A stretch of DNA of 64,000 nt, from NCBI RefSeq assembly GCF_000242435.1, contig NZ_JH591188.1, forward strand, positions 418,488-482,487, given 5' to 3'. The notes beneath the pieces were generated by a model, which did no database searches, was not told the DNA's origin, and worked only from the letters and a program-made list of their open reading frames with translations. The DNA comes from Dialister succinatiphilus YIT 11850 (GTDB lineage: Bacteria; Bacillota; Negativicutes; Veillonellales; Dialisteraceae). Shown here in pieces: positions 52,708 through 61,586 of the stretch; within the stretch, counting starts at the first letter, position 1, and each line of letters begins with the position of its first letter. Position numbers and translations under genes: made by a program.

Positions 52708-52809
52708 AAGGGAGACGGTAGAAAGCAGAGGCCCATGATTTCATCTGCGGACCTGCTTTTCCTTTATTTCACTGCATACGTATGGAGGAATCAGGAGTTT
52801 TGACATGGG

Positions 52810-52856
52810 AAAAGGGCTGTGAAGAAATGGTCATCATTTCTTCACAGCCCCTTTTG
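52810..52856. terminator. Bidirectional hairpin between methyltransferase and nadE (repeat family)
   Basis: AAAAGGGCTGTGAAGAAATG and CATTTCTTCACAGCCCCTTTT, convergent genes on both sides. Confidence 0.85.
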
Positions 52857-52929
52857 GGATATGATGAAAATGTATCAAACTCCGGCAAAGCTGCCGCAGC
52901 AGCCCTCAGGCGCAGAACGCCAGTCAAAC

Positions 52930-54810
52930 TTAAGAACCTTTCACGACCTTCAGCATTTCTTCCTTCATTTCCAGATACCGGTCCGTATAGTAGGGGCCTG
53001 CCTGGGATTCCCGAAGATCGTAGCCGTAGGGACGCCGGCTGATGGCGATGAGGGGCGGCGCCTGGATTCGTTTGGCTACGGCAAATCCTGCAAAAAGGTT
53101 CCACCAGCGCTCCAGGTCCTGAATGAAAGCGGCGTGAGTGGGAAAGAGGTCTTTTACCTTTACGGAACAGCCCAGATGCTCTTCTAGCGTTCCTTCCCTG
53201 TACCAGGCCAGGATGTCCTCCGGTGTATTTCTCTGCCAGGGTTCTACAAAGCTTTTCAGCAAATAGTCATGGTATTCGTAAATGAGAGGATCCCCCAGGC
53301 CTTTGGTGACATCCTGGTTCTCCGACAGTTCGGCACTGGGTTTTACGGTGAAAATCCCTTTGGGAATGACTTCCTGCCCGTACCATTCATTCAGGGCCCT
53401 GCCCAGTTCATAGATCTGGTATTTCCACAAATCCGCCGTAGCCGCCAGGGCGCCGGCCAGGTCGCCGTAGAGGGTGCCATAGCCTACGGTCATTTCCGTT
53501 TTATTGGCGTTGCAGGTGAAGATACCGCCGAAGGCGGCGGAGAGTGCGGAAAGAATGCGGCTGCTCCGGTCCCGGGCCTGCATGTTTTCTTTCATAAATC
53601 CGGTGAGATGGATTTTTTCTTTTCCCACAGGAAGTCCTTCCAGGGCCCGGGCCGTTTCATCAATGAAGGAACCGATGGGAATGGTCAGATAGGGGGATTC
53701 CAGATGATCGGCCAGTTTTCTGGCCAGGTCCTTTGTCATTTCTGAATTGAAACGGGTAGGCGTATTCACTAGAAGGAGATGATCTTTGGGCAGCACTGAA
53801 CGGTAGAGGGCGGCGTTTACGGCAGAGTCGATGCCGCCGGATACGCCAATCACCACCTTGCCCACGTGGATGGCAGAAAGGAATTTTCTGACTCCGTAAC
53901 GGAGAGCAGGAAGAAGCATGCGGCCCTGGAAGGGAGCCATAGGCTTTTCAGACATCAGATTTCCAGAGTCCCTGTGGAAAAGGAAGAGGCACCGGGGCTC
54001 TTCATAGGGGCGGGCTTCGGCGATGAGGGTCCCTTCTTTATCATAGGCGGCGGTCATGCCGTCGAAGGTATAGCAGGTTTTTCCGTTATTCTGCAGGCCC
54101 CGCTGATTGACGTAAATCATGGGGATGTGGAGTTTGGAAAGGGCATCGCCCAGCATGCGGTGCCGCTTTTCATTTTTCCCCAGAGTAAAGGGGGAGGCCG
54201 ACAGGTTGAGGAAAAGGGAAATATCCTTCTTAGCCAGAATGGACATGGGGGAAAGACTGTAGTTTTCATCCCAGCTGTCTTCGCAGAGAAGGACACCGGT
54301 GCGAATGGTTTCGCTGCCGGCAGGAAGGAGGAAGGGCGTCAGCGCCTCTTCTAAGGAAAGGCCTTCTTCCAGGGCCTCCTGGCGAAGGGAGGTAAAGTAG
54401 CGGCGGTCATCGAAGCAGCGGTAATTGGGAAGAAGGGTTTTAATAACAAAAGGATGCCTGCCGTTTTCCGGAATGAGGAAATGACCACCGGCGGCGGCAA
54501 AGGCGGCGTTGTATTTCCGGGGCCTGCCGTCGTCGTTTGTCTTTTCCCAGTCTATGGCGCAGCTGCCCCAGAGGATGGTGATGTCCCGGGAGGCGGCGGC
54601 TATTTTTTTATTATAGGCTTCGCATTCCCGGAGAAAAGCGTTTTGGTCCCACAAATCGCCGATGAGGTAGCCGGTGAGGCACATTTCCGGAAGCACCAGC
54701 ATATGGGCCCCTTTCTCCCTGGCCCTTTGGATTTCTTTTTCTATCTGCTTCCAGTTTTCCCGGATGTTTCCGGGAATCACATCAATCTGGGCGGTGGCAA
54801 TTTTTATCAT
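52930..54810 (-). CDS. nadE: Glutamine-hydrolysing NAD+ synthetase
   Basis: 626 residues, two domains. The N-terminal nitrilase-type amidase has Glu in LVLPEMCLTGYLIGDLWDQN, Lys, and the Cys nucleophile in TGVLLCEDSWDENYS. The C-terminal synthetase has the PP-loop KVVIGVSGGIDSAVNAALYR and the NANKTEMTVGYGTLYGDLAG segment. It amidates nicotinic acid adenine dinucleotide using glutamine. Single-gene unit on the - strand. Confidence 0.95.
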   Translation of the reverse strand: MIKIATAQIDVIPGNIRENWKQIEKEIQRAREKGAHMLVLPEMCLTGYLIGDLWDQNAFLRECEAYNKKIAAASRDITILWGSCAIDWEKTNDDGRPRKYNAAFAAAGGHFLIPENGRHPFVIKTLLPNYRCFDDRRYFTSLRQEALEEGLSLEEALTPFLLPAGSETIRTGVLLCEDSWDENYSLSPMSILAKKDISLFLNLSASPFTLGKNEKRHRMLGDALSKLHIPMIYVNQRGLQNNGKTCYTFDGMTAAYDKEGTLIAEARPYEEPRCLFLFHRDSGNLMSEKPMAPFQGRMLLPALRYGVRKFLSAIHVGKVVIGVSGGIDSAVNAALYRSVLPKDHLLLVNTPTRFNSEMTKDLARKLADHLESPYLTIPIGSFIDETARALEGLPVGKEKIHLTGFMKENMQARDRSSRILSALSAAFGGIFTCNANKTEMTVGYGTLYGDLAGALAATADLWKYQIYELGRALNEWYGQEVIPKGIFTVKPSAELSENQDVTKGLGDPLIYEYHDYLLKSFVEPWQRNTPEDILAWYREGTLEEHLGCSVKVKDLFPTHAAFIQDLERWWNLFAGFAVAKRIQAPPLIAISRRPYGYDLRESQAGPYYTDRYLEMKEEMLKVVKGS

Positions 54811-54901
54811 GACAAAGCCTCTTTTCCATGAAATCTTGTTCTTTTCTCCATTGTACAGGCAGGAAGCAGGCCTGTAAATCTTTTATTTCCTCAATCATAG
54901 A

Positions 54902-54932
54902 TTGACTTGCATCGAGCTTTAACCAGTATAAT
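54902..54932 (+). promoter_or_regulatory. Promoter of the MBL-fold hydrolase gene
   Basis: TTGACT (54902-54907), 19-base spacer, TATAAT (54927-54932); the spacer is longer than ideal. Confidence 0.5.
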
Positions 54933-55000
54933 AAAATAATGGCTATATGGCTCGATGGATGTACTGATTCCATCATCGTTTCCCTATGAAAGGAGAACCT

Positions 55001-56101
55001 ATGCTTTCTTTGATCAAAATTTCAGCCCTGGGGGCAGCCTGCCTCCTGCTGGCGGGCTTCTGGTTTATCAACCGGGACGAAATGGATCCTTTGATGACGC
55101 CGGCAAGGAAGGCGCGCATCGAAGCGTCACCTCATTACAGGGACGGTGAATTCCATCCGGAAGTGCCCCATGAAAAAGTGACAGCGGACATATCCTTTTG
55201 GAAGTCCTTCTTGTTCCCCGCCGCCGGCGTGAATATTCCTCAGGATCCCATGGTTCATGAGAAAAAAGACCTGAAATCCATTCCCCCATGGGACGATGTG
55301 GTGGTGTGGCTGGGGCATTCCTCCTTCTATATGCAGCTGGGCGGAAAGAAAATACTTATTGACCCTGTATCTTCCCTGTACGCTTCGCCTTTTCCGTTCA
55401 TCGACAGAGCCTTTGACGGGAGCAATGTGTACGGTCCGGAGGACATTCCCGATGATTTGGATGTCATGGTGCTGTCCCATGATCACTGGGATCATCTGGA
55501 TTATGATTTCGTGAAGAAAATAGAACCGAAAGTACATCATGTGGTGACGGGCCTTGGAAATGGAGGCTATTATGAAAAATGGGGCTATCCCCTTTCCAAA
55601 ATCCATGAAGCCGACTGGAATGAAGAGGTAAAGCTGGATGGTCTTTCTGTCTGGGTACTTCCTACCCGCCATTTTTCCGGGCGCCTGCTCAAAAGGAACC
55701 AGACCCTTCCTGTTTCTTTTGCCTTCATTACGCCGAATCGGAAGGTGTACTACAGCGGCGACGGCGGTTATGACGGAAGATTCAGGGACATGGGAAAGCA
55801 GTTCGGCGGCTTTGACCTGGCTTTGATGGAAGACGGCCAGTATAATCAAAATTGGCACTCTGTCCATATGCTGCCGGAGGAAAGTGCAAAGGCAGTGGAG
55901 GAAATCGGGGCCAGAGCGCTCATTCCCTGCCACAATGGTAAATACGCCCTCTCCACCCACACCTGGCAGGAGCCCTATGAAAGAATGAAACTGGCGGCGG
56001 AAGGTAAATCCTTCCGCCTTCTGACCCCGGAAATCGGGGAAGCCGTCCATATAGGCGATGATACCCAGCAATTCAGGGAATGGTGGAACATGATGAAGTG
56101 A
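55001..56101 (+). CDS. MBL-fold metal-dependent hydrolase (UlaG/NAPE-PLD-like)
   Basis: 366 residues from ATG 55001 behind AAAGGAGA; an ATG at 54986 lacks a site. An N-terminal membrane anchor (ISALGAACLLLAGFWFI) places it at the outer face of the inner membrane. VVWLGHSSFYMQLGGKKILI, the metal motif VLSHDHWDHLDYD, PTRHFSGR, and YYSGDGGYDGRF with a late His in IPCHNGKYAL follow the beta-lactamase-like fold of NAPE-PLD and RomA types. Substrate unknown, possibly a phospholipid. Confidence 0.85.
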   Translation: MLSLIKISALGAACLLLAGFWFINRDEMDPLMTPARKARIEASPHYRDGEFHPEVPHEKVTADISFWKSFLFPAAGVNIPQDPMVHEKKDLKSIPPWDDVVVWLGHSSFYMQLGGKKILIDPVSSLYASPFPFIDRAFDGSNVYGPEDIPDDLDVMVLSHDHWDHLDYDFVKKIEPKVHHVVTGLGNGGYYEKWGYPLSKIHEADWNEEVKLDGLSVWVLPTRHFSGRLLKRNQTLPVSFAFITPNRKVYYSGDGGYDGRFRDMGKQFGGFDLALMEDGQYNQNWHSVHMLPEESAKAVEEIGARALIPCHNGKYALSTHTWQEPYERMKLAAEGKSFRLLTPEIGEAVHIGDDTQQFREWWNMMK

Positions 56102-56159
56102 CAATTTCATAAAGAATGAAAACCTTCACCCTGACAGCAGGGATTGCGCTTCGCGCCAG

Positions 56160-56201
56160 GGAGCTGTGGATAAAGGGCAGAGATTTTTCCACAGCCCTTT
56201 G
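56160..56201 (+). terminator. Terminator hairpin after the MBL gene
   Basis: GGAGCTGTGGAtAAA and TTTTTCCACAGCCCTTT; keeps the outer GCTGTG arm of the hairpin family with a different centre. Confidence 0.65.
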
Positions 56202-56257
56202 GCAGCCTTTCTTCCGGAAGGAAGATAAAAAATCTTCTCAAACAGGAAAAACCATGG

Positions 56258-56311
56258 TATAATGAATTGTATTTTCTAGATATGAAAAGCTTTGCATCTT
56301 TGTGGTATAAT
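56258..56311 (+). promoter_or_regulatory. Two tandem extended -10 promoters before typA
   Basis: TGGTATAATGA occurs at 56256-56266 and TGGTATAATGA again at 56304-56314, each with the TGnTATAAT extended -10 form (TATAAT at 56258 and 56306). Neither has a good -35 box. Two start points for typA are likely. Confidence 0.55.
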
Positions 56312-56358
56312 GACAGAGATACATTGATTTTATAGTACCCGAGGGGGAAAAAGAAAGA

Positions 56359-58179
56359 ATGAAAAGAGAAGATATCCGCAACATTGCCATTATCGCCCAT
56401 GTCGACCATGGCAAGACGACTCTTGTCGATGCCATGCTGAAACAGAGTCATGTTTTCAGGGACAACCAGAAAGTGGCAGAACGTGTCATGGACTCCAACC
56501 CGCTGGAAAGGGAAAGAGGCATTACCATTCTGGCAAAGAACACTTCCGTCATGCACAATGGTGTTAAAATCAACATCGTTGATACCCCAGGGCATGCTGA
56601 CTTCGGCGGCGAAGTGGAACGTATCCTGAACATGGTAGACGGCGTGCTCCTTCTGGTAGACGCCCATGAAGGCCCTATGCCCCAGACCAAGTACGTTCTC
56701 AGAAAAGCACTGGAACATAAGCTGAAACCGATTGTTGTCATCAATAAGATCGACCGTCCGGACCAGCGTATTTCTGACGTGGAAGGCGAAATTCTGGACC
56801 TCTTCATCGAACTGGAAGCAGATGATGACCAGCTGGATTTCCCGCTGATTTACTGCTCTGCCAGAAACGGCATTGCCAAGCTCCATATGAATGATGAAGG
56901 CAAGGATCTGGGCCCCCTCTTCGATGCCATTCTTAAATACTGCCCCTGCCCCGATGTGGATCCCGACGGCGGCCTGCAGGTTATGGTGACCACCCTGGAA
57001 GCCGATGATTATCTGGGTAAAGTAGCCATCGGCCGTCTGACCCGGGGCACTGCCAAACAGGGCATGCCGGTAGCCATCACTGACGGCACCAAGATCCGCA
57101 GCGACCATATCGGCTCCCTCTTCACCTGGCAGGGAATGAAACGGACTCCCGTACAGGAAGCCAAAGCCGGCGACATCATCGCCATGGCAGGCTTCAAGGA
57201 TATCAACATCGGTGAAACCGTAGCCGATGCTGCCAATCCGGAAGCCCTCCCGTCCATCCACATCGACGAACCGACCCTGTCCATGGTATTCCATGTCAAC
57301 AAGAGCCCCTTTGCTGGCAAGGAAGGGGACTTCGTGACCTCCCGTCACATTCGTGCCCGTCTCTACAAGGAAATTGAAACCAATGTGGCTCTTCGCGTAG
57401 AAGACACCGATACATCCGATGCTTTCAAAGTGTCCGGCCGCGGCGAACTCCATCTCTCCGTACTCATCGAAACCATGCGTCGTGAAGGCTTTGAACTGGA
57501 AGTTTCCAAACCCCAGGTTATTTACAAAGTCATCAATGGCAAGAAGTGCGAACCGCTGGAAAGACTGACCATCGAAGTACCGCAGGAATTCATGGGCGCT
57601 GTTATGGAAGGCCTTGGCCCCAGAAGAGCGGAAATGATTTCCATGGAAGAACTGGCCGGCTACATGAAGATGGAATTCTCCATCCCTGCCCGCGGCCTCA
57701 TCGGCTTCAGAAATGAACTGCTCACCACCACCAGAGGCACCGGCATTATGTACCATGTATTCCAGGGCTATGCACCCTACAAGGGCGATATTCCTGAAAG
57801 AACCAGAGGCTCCCTGGTTGCTTTTGAAGCAGGCGTTACCACTGCCTACGGCCTGAACTCTATTCTGGACAGAGGCGAACTCTTCCTGGAACCGGGGGTT
57901 GAAGTATACGAAGGCATGATTGTGGGCGAAAACTCCAGAGACCAGGATATGGACGTGAACCCCTGCAAGAAGAAGCACCTCACCAATACCCGTGCTTCCG
58001 GCTCCGATGAAGCCATCAAGCTGCCGCCATGCCGCAAGTTTACCCTGGAATCGGCACTGGAATGGATCAATGATGACGAACTGGTGGAAGTGACACCAAA
58101 GAGCATCCGCATGAGAAAGATGGTTCTTTCCCGCCAGGCCCGCTATAAGAATGCAAACGTAAAGAAGAGCCAGCAGTAA
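56359..58179 (+). CDS. typA: Translational GTPase TypA/BipA
   Basis: 606 residues. G1 [17 protein letters not shown]2 region [14 protein letters not shown]3 [17 protein letters not shown]4 [10 protein letters not shown], then domains II, III, V and the BipA-specific C-terminal domain with [33 protein letters not shown] and a basic end. TypA binds ribosomes and acts in 50S assembly and stress growth. The 705-codon ORF on the opposite strand is a shadow of this gene. Confidence 0.97.
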   Translation: MKREDIRNIAIIAHVDHGKTTLVDAMLKQSHVFRDNQKVAERVMDSNPLERERGITILAKNTSVMHNGVKINIVDTPGHADFGGEVERILNMVDGVLLLVDAHEGPMPQTKYVLRKALEHKLKPIVVINKIDRPDQRISDVEGEILDLFIELEADDDQLDFPLIYCSARNGIAKLHMNDEGKDLGPLFDAILKYCPCPDVDPDGGLQVMVTTLEADDYLGKVAIGRLTRGTAKQGMPVAITDGTKIRSDHIGSLFTWQGMKRTPVQEAKAGDIIAMAGFKDINIGETVADAANPEALPSIHIDEPTLSMVFHVNKSPFAGKEGDFVTSRHIRARLYKEIETNVALRVEDTDTSDAFKVSGRGELHLSVLIETMRREGFELEVSKPQVIYKVINGKKCEPLERLTIEVPQEFMGAVMEGLGPRRAEMISMEELAGYMKMEFSIPARGLIGFRNELLTTTRGTGIMYHVFQGYAPYKGDIPERTRGSLVAFEAGVTTAYGLNSILDRGELFLEPGVEVYEGMIVGENSRDQDMDVNPCKKKHLTNTRASGSDEAIKLPPCRKFTLESALEWINDDELVEVTPKSIRMRKMVLSRQARYKNANVKKSQQ

Positions 58180-58197
58180 GGGACTTCTCTTTATGAC

Positions 58198-58246
58198 AAA
58201 AAAGAGGCTGTGAAAAAATGGCAATCATTTCTTCACAGCCTTTTTT
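58198..58246 (+). terminator. Terminator hairpin after typA (repeat family)
   Basis: AAAAAAGAGGCTGTGAAAAA and TTTCTTCACAGCCTTTTTT with the ATGGCAATCAT core. Confidence 0.85.
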
Positions 58247-58425
58247 GTGGCTTCCTGTCCGCCGTGGAACTATGACGCTCCGTTTTCATAGGAAACCATT
58301 GGCTTTTATGAAAGACAATGGATTCTATTTCCTTTTGCCCCGGGCTCTTTTAAAAGCGCTTAATTTTCTTTCATTTTTGGTATATAATAAAAATATACAG
58401 ATTCTATTTGGAAAGGAGGACCTCT

Positions 58426-58929
58426 ATGAAAAAGATTTTATGTATGGCTGCCGCTCTGGCACTGGCAGGCACAGGCATGGCTGGCGCCTTTGGCGGCATT
58501 ATGGATACGGAAGCGGGGTATGGGTACAACAGTGCTGCCGACGGCATTCACAGCGCCCATATCGAAGTGAAGCCGATTCCCAAGGTGGCCGTAGGCGCGG
58601 AATACCGGCACTGGAACAACCGGGGCAATGAAACGGACGTATATGCCAAGTACAAAATCGGCCATTTCTACGTAGGCGCCGGCAACCGGAACTACTACGA
58701 CAGGGATGCCAGAATGTTTGGCCTCATCGAAGGGAAAGCCAATGTGCTGGGTCCTCTGGATGCCTATGCAGGGCTTCTTGTGTCCAGCGAGGAGAGGCAG
58801 TACAAGGCCGGTTTGAAACTGGACCTGGTGCCTACAGCCTTTGATATCGATGTGAACTATACCTACTACGACAGAGACGACGTGGATAACGAAGGCGGCG
58901 TAGGCGTAGGACTGAATTACCATTTCTGA
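58426..58929 (+). CDS. Small outer-membrane beta-barrel protein
   Basis: About 167 residues from ATG 58426 (AAAGGAGG site). Signal peptide KKILCMAAALALAGTGMAGA. The mature part alternates polar and aromatic residues in about eight strands (AHIEVKPIPKVAVGAEYRHW, TDVYAKYKIGHFYVGAGN, YKAGLKLDLVPTAFDIDVNY) and ends in GVGVGLNYHF; a C-terminal Phe is the signal for the outer-membrane assembly machinery. It supports a diderm host. Function unknown. Confidence 0.78.
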   Translation: MKKILCMAAALALAGTGMAGAFGGIMDTEAGYGYNSAADGIHSAHIEVKPIPKVAVGAEYRHWNNRGNETDVYAKYKIGHFYVGAGNRNYYDRDARMFGLIEGKANVLGPLDAYAGLLVSSEERQYKAGLKLDLVPTAFDIDVNYTYYDRDDVDNEGGVGVGLNYHF

Positions 58930-58941
58930 AAGATTGACAGC

Positions 58942-58975
58942 AAAAAACGGTGCTCTTTGGGGAGCACCGTTTTTT
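58942..58975. terminator. Bidirectional terminator between beta-barrel and pilin-like genes
   Basis: AAAAAACGGTGCTC, loop TTTGGG, GAGCACCGTTTTTT; perfect 14-bp stem between convergent genes. Confidence 0.92.
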
Positions 58976-58976
58976 A

Positions 58977-59660
58977 TTACCGGATGGTATACTCTTTTCC
59001 TGTGCCCGGTGCGTATACCAGGGTGGCCTGGCCGGAAGAGTCAGCGGATCCTGTGTAATAGGTCTGCCGCAGCCCGGCATTCTGGATGCCGTTTCCGGCA
59101 TCATACACATAATAGTCCACCGGTACGCTGATATGACCGCCGGGGCGGGGGTATTCGTATCCGCCGCTGCTGGTGGCCCGCCAGCTCCAGTTTGGATTGG
59201 TGCTGGCATGGCCTGAAAGGGGGCCGTTTTGGGAAGCAGAATAATAGATAAGCACATAATAATCGGTGGACCCCTGCGAAACCCGTCCGATAGACCAGGC
59301 ATCGCCCTCACTGAAAGGAATATTGAGGGCCCGGGCCACCTGATTTCCTTCAGCGGTGCCGGAATAGACATAATGGGTGGAACCTGCAAGCAGAAGGGAG
59401 CCTAGGCCCCCGTTTCTCTCGGCAATGGCCCGGCCCAGCAGGTCGGGAATGGAAAGGGGCTCTTCCTCCTCTTTTGACGAACTCTTTGACGCCCCATTTT
59501 CCATAAGATTTCCTGCATTGTTAAACACGGTGCGAATGGAATCGCCCATGAAGCTCTGCTGGTAAATCAGAAAGCCGATGCCTGCGATAATGGCCAGAAG
59601 AAGGGCGTATTCGATAAGATCCTGCCCTTTTTCACGGAATGGCTGTCCTTTTCTGCCCAT
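58977..59660 (-). CDS. Flp-type pilin-like protein with C-terminal domain
   Basis: About 227 residues from ATG 59660 (MGRKGQPFREKGQDLIEYAL); GAGG lies eight bases upstream, whereas GTG 59669 overlaps it. EKGQDLIEYALLLAIIAGIG is the class III prepilin cleavage and helix region. The extension has GDAWSIGRVSQG and DYYVLIYYSASQNGP, shared with the neighbour gene upstream (GDAWSLGRLTNK, DLYVLVYYSAADNG), then a Gly/Tyr-rich end. Together with the next gene it forms a two-gene unit; the third paralog lies at 20340. Confidence 0.65.
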   Translation of the reverse strand: MGRKGQPFREKGQDLIEYALLLAIIAGIGFLIYQQSFMGDSIRTVFNNAGNLMENGASKSSSKEEEEPLSIPDLLGRAIAERNGGLGSLLLAGSTHYVYSGTAEGNQVARALNIPFSEGDAWSIGRVSQGSTDYYVLIYYSASQNGPLSGHASTNPNWSWRATSSGGYEYPRPGGHISVPVDYYVYDAGNGIQNAGLRQTYYTGSADSSGQATLVYAPGTGKEYTIR

Positions 59661-59727
59661 AAAATTCACCTCTTCTTCCTTATGATTTCATCATTTTATC
59701 CTATGAATCCTTTTCTGTCTATCCCTG

Positions 59728-60364
59728 TTATGTGCGGACTGTATTTTTCCCCTCCGGCCCTTTTACCACCATGCCTGTGGTGCCGTAACCGAAGACGGCG
59801 GAGCTTCGCACATACTCATTGCTTTCCTCTCCGGTGGACGGATTGAATCCATACTTGGTTACATAAGCTACGGGAAGGGGGTTTCCCGTGGGAGGCCAGT
59901 TTTGAATCGCCGGGGCCGTAGACGTCCCATCCGGTTTTGAATTTTGAAATAGGATAATTGCCGTTGTCGGCAGCGGAATAGTAAACCAGGACGTAAAGGT
60001 CTGTCTTCTTATTTGTCAGTCTTCCCAGAGACCAGGCGTCGCCTTCTGCATAGGGGATGCCCAGCTTTTTCGCCAGGGCGTCTCCAGCCCTGGTGCCGGA
60101 ATGGACATATTCATTTTCCTTCAGGGACCAGGTACCCTTTCTGATGGCGGAACTGATGGAAGCAAGAAATGGCTTGTAGTCAGGAGAGGAAATGCGGGCG
60201 CCGGTTTTTAAAAGACTGTCTGCCTGGTTAAAAACGGCACGAATGGACGGAACCGGGCCGCTCTGATCATATATGTAAAAACCGATGGAAGTGATGATGG
60301 CCAGGAGAAGGGCATATTCTATGAGGTTCTGCCCCTTCTTCCCGGGAGGTATTGGGCTCTTCAT
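59728..60364 (-). pseudogene. Flp-type pilin-like gene with a frameshift
   Basis: The ORF from ATG 60364 (KKGQNLIEYALLLAIITSIG) ends at 59816 with an unrelated tail after KFKTGWDVYGPGDSKLAS. In the next frame, starting near 59935, the text continues sensibly as QNWPPTGNPLPVAYVTKYGF, PSTGEESNEYVRSSAVFGYG and GTTGMVVKGPEGK to a stop at 59728. A single-base indel near 59925-59945 thus splits a gene of about 210 codons. It may be a real mutation, a phase-variation state or a sequencing error. Confidence 0.7.
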
Positions 60365-60400
60365 GGTAAATCCTCCGGTTTCTTTCCTTACGAATGGATT

Positions 60401-61195
60401 TTATTCTACTTTGTCCCAGTCAGGGCGGCGGTCGCGGAATACGTTAATCCGGCTTCTTACCTCATGAATCACATCGGTATCCACCCGGCCGAAAGCGATA
60501 TCTTCATCATCTTCCAGATGGCATATATCTTCGCCCCAGGGGTCAAGAAGAAGGGATTCGCCGGCGTATTCCGTATCTCCCGATTTTCCGGCCTGGTTTA
60601 CGCAGGCCATGTAGAACTGGTTTTCAATGGCCCGGGCCCGGTTCAGGGTGACCCAGTGGTGGTTCCTGATTTTAGGCCAGGCGGCGGGGACGAAGAAAAG
60701 GTCCACATCCAGAAGGGCTTCCCGCCGGATGAGCTCCGGGAACCGGATATCATAGCATATGGCCATGGAGCAGGAAAGACCATCCAGCTCAAAATGGGAC
60801 AGATGGTTTCCCATGCGGAAATACCCGGGCTCTCCAGAGAGAGAAAAGCCGTGGATCTTGTCGAAGGAAGTGACCAGGTCTCCCTTGCGGTCAAATACAT
60901 AGGACCGGTTATAAATATCCTGTCCCACTTTCACGGCAGTGGTGCCGCCTACAATGTTCACCCCATGGGAGGCGGCTATGGAAGAAAGAAGGCTGCAGGT
61001 TTCCTTTCCTTCTTCATCGGCCAGCAGGGACAGGTTTTCCTTAGGGAAAAAACCGGTGTTCCAGGTCTCCGGAAGCACCAGGATGTCCGGCTTTTTTTCC
61101 ATGGCCTTTTCCATCATGTCTCTGGCATGGGCAAAATTGACTTTGGGATTTCCCATTTCTACATGCATCTGCAGCAGTGCGATTCGTAATTTCAT
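60401..61195 (-). CDS. Carbon-nitrogen hydrolase (nitrilase superfamily, omega-amidase-like)
   Basis: 264 residues from ATG 61195 behind AAAGGAGG; the ORF continues to 61297 into repeat sequence. Catalytic triad: Glu in LVLPETWNTGFFPKE, Lys in TSFDKIHGFSLSGE, Cys in SMAICYDIRFPELIR. AWPKIRNHHWVTLNRARAIE is also typical of the Nit2/YafV group that deaminates alpha-ketoglutaramate and related omega-amides. Substrate remains inferred. Confidence 0.9.
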   Translation of the reverse strand: MKLRIALLQMHVEMGNPKVNFAHARDMMEKAMEKKPDILVLPETWNTGFFPKENLSLLADEEGKETCSLLSSIAASHGVNIVGGTTAVKVGQDIYNRSYVFDRKGDLVTSFDKIHGFSLSGEPGYFRMGNHLSHFELDGLSCSMAICYDIRFPELIRREALLDVDLFFVPAAWPKIRNHHWVTLNRARAIENQFYMACVNQAGKSGDTEYAGESLLLDPWGEDICHLEDDEDIAFGRVDTDVIHEVRSRINVFRDRRPDWDKVE

Positions 61196-61204
61196 GGATA
61201 ACCT

Positions 61205-61530
61205 CCTTTGGAATAGTGAGCTGATGGGACAGTGGGGCGGCTTACCGCTATCCGCTGTCCGCTTACCGTGAATGGTATTTAATGCCGACTGTCTCAAATG
61301 CGGCGTGTACTGAGATTCTTCGCCTGCGGCTCAGAATGACTGTGGAGCGGGAAGAAAATTCCGCAGCGCTGACTTCATGCTCATCGTCCGCAGGACGATA
61401 TCTGCCCCTTGAGCGCCAGCGAACACAACCTTTCTATACAACCCGCCGCCGGCAGGCGGCCATAACCCTCGGGCCCGCAGGGCCCGTCAACCTTCCCCTC
61501 TGAACCCGGCCGCGAAGCGGCCCTTATTTC
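61205..61530. repeat. Mosaic palindromic block R6
   Basis: Has GAGCTGATGGGACAGTGGGG microrepeats, GATTCTTCGCCTGCGGCTCA (a variant of the shared CTTCGCTTCGCTCA motif), CGTCCGCAGGACGATA, CCGCCGGCAGGCGGCC, GGGCCCGCAGGGCCCGTCAA and GGCCGCGAAGCGGCC. No gene is seen. Confidence 0.75.
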
Positions 61531-61560
61531 CATCATTATATCATCGAACGATGGACTACG

Positions 61561-61586
61561 AAAAAACCTCCCGAAGGAGGTTTTCT
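61561..61586 (-). terminator. Terminator after the M18 aminopeptidase gene
   Basis: AAAAAACCTCC, CGAA, GGAGGTTTTCTT; read on the - strand the A6 becomes the T-tract. Confidence 0.75.

Noticed and set aside
56107-58224. 705-codon ORF on the - strand
   Set aside because: It lies fully opposite typA, which has every GTPase motif; long antisense frames arise from the codon use of the real gene, and there is no ribosome site or protein-like composition.
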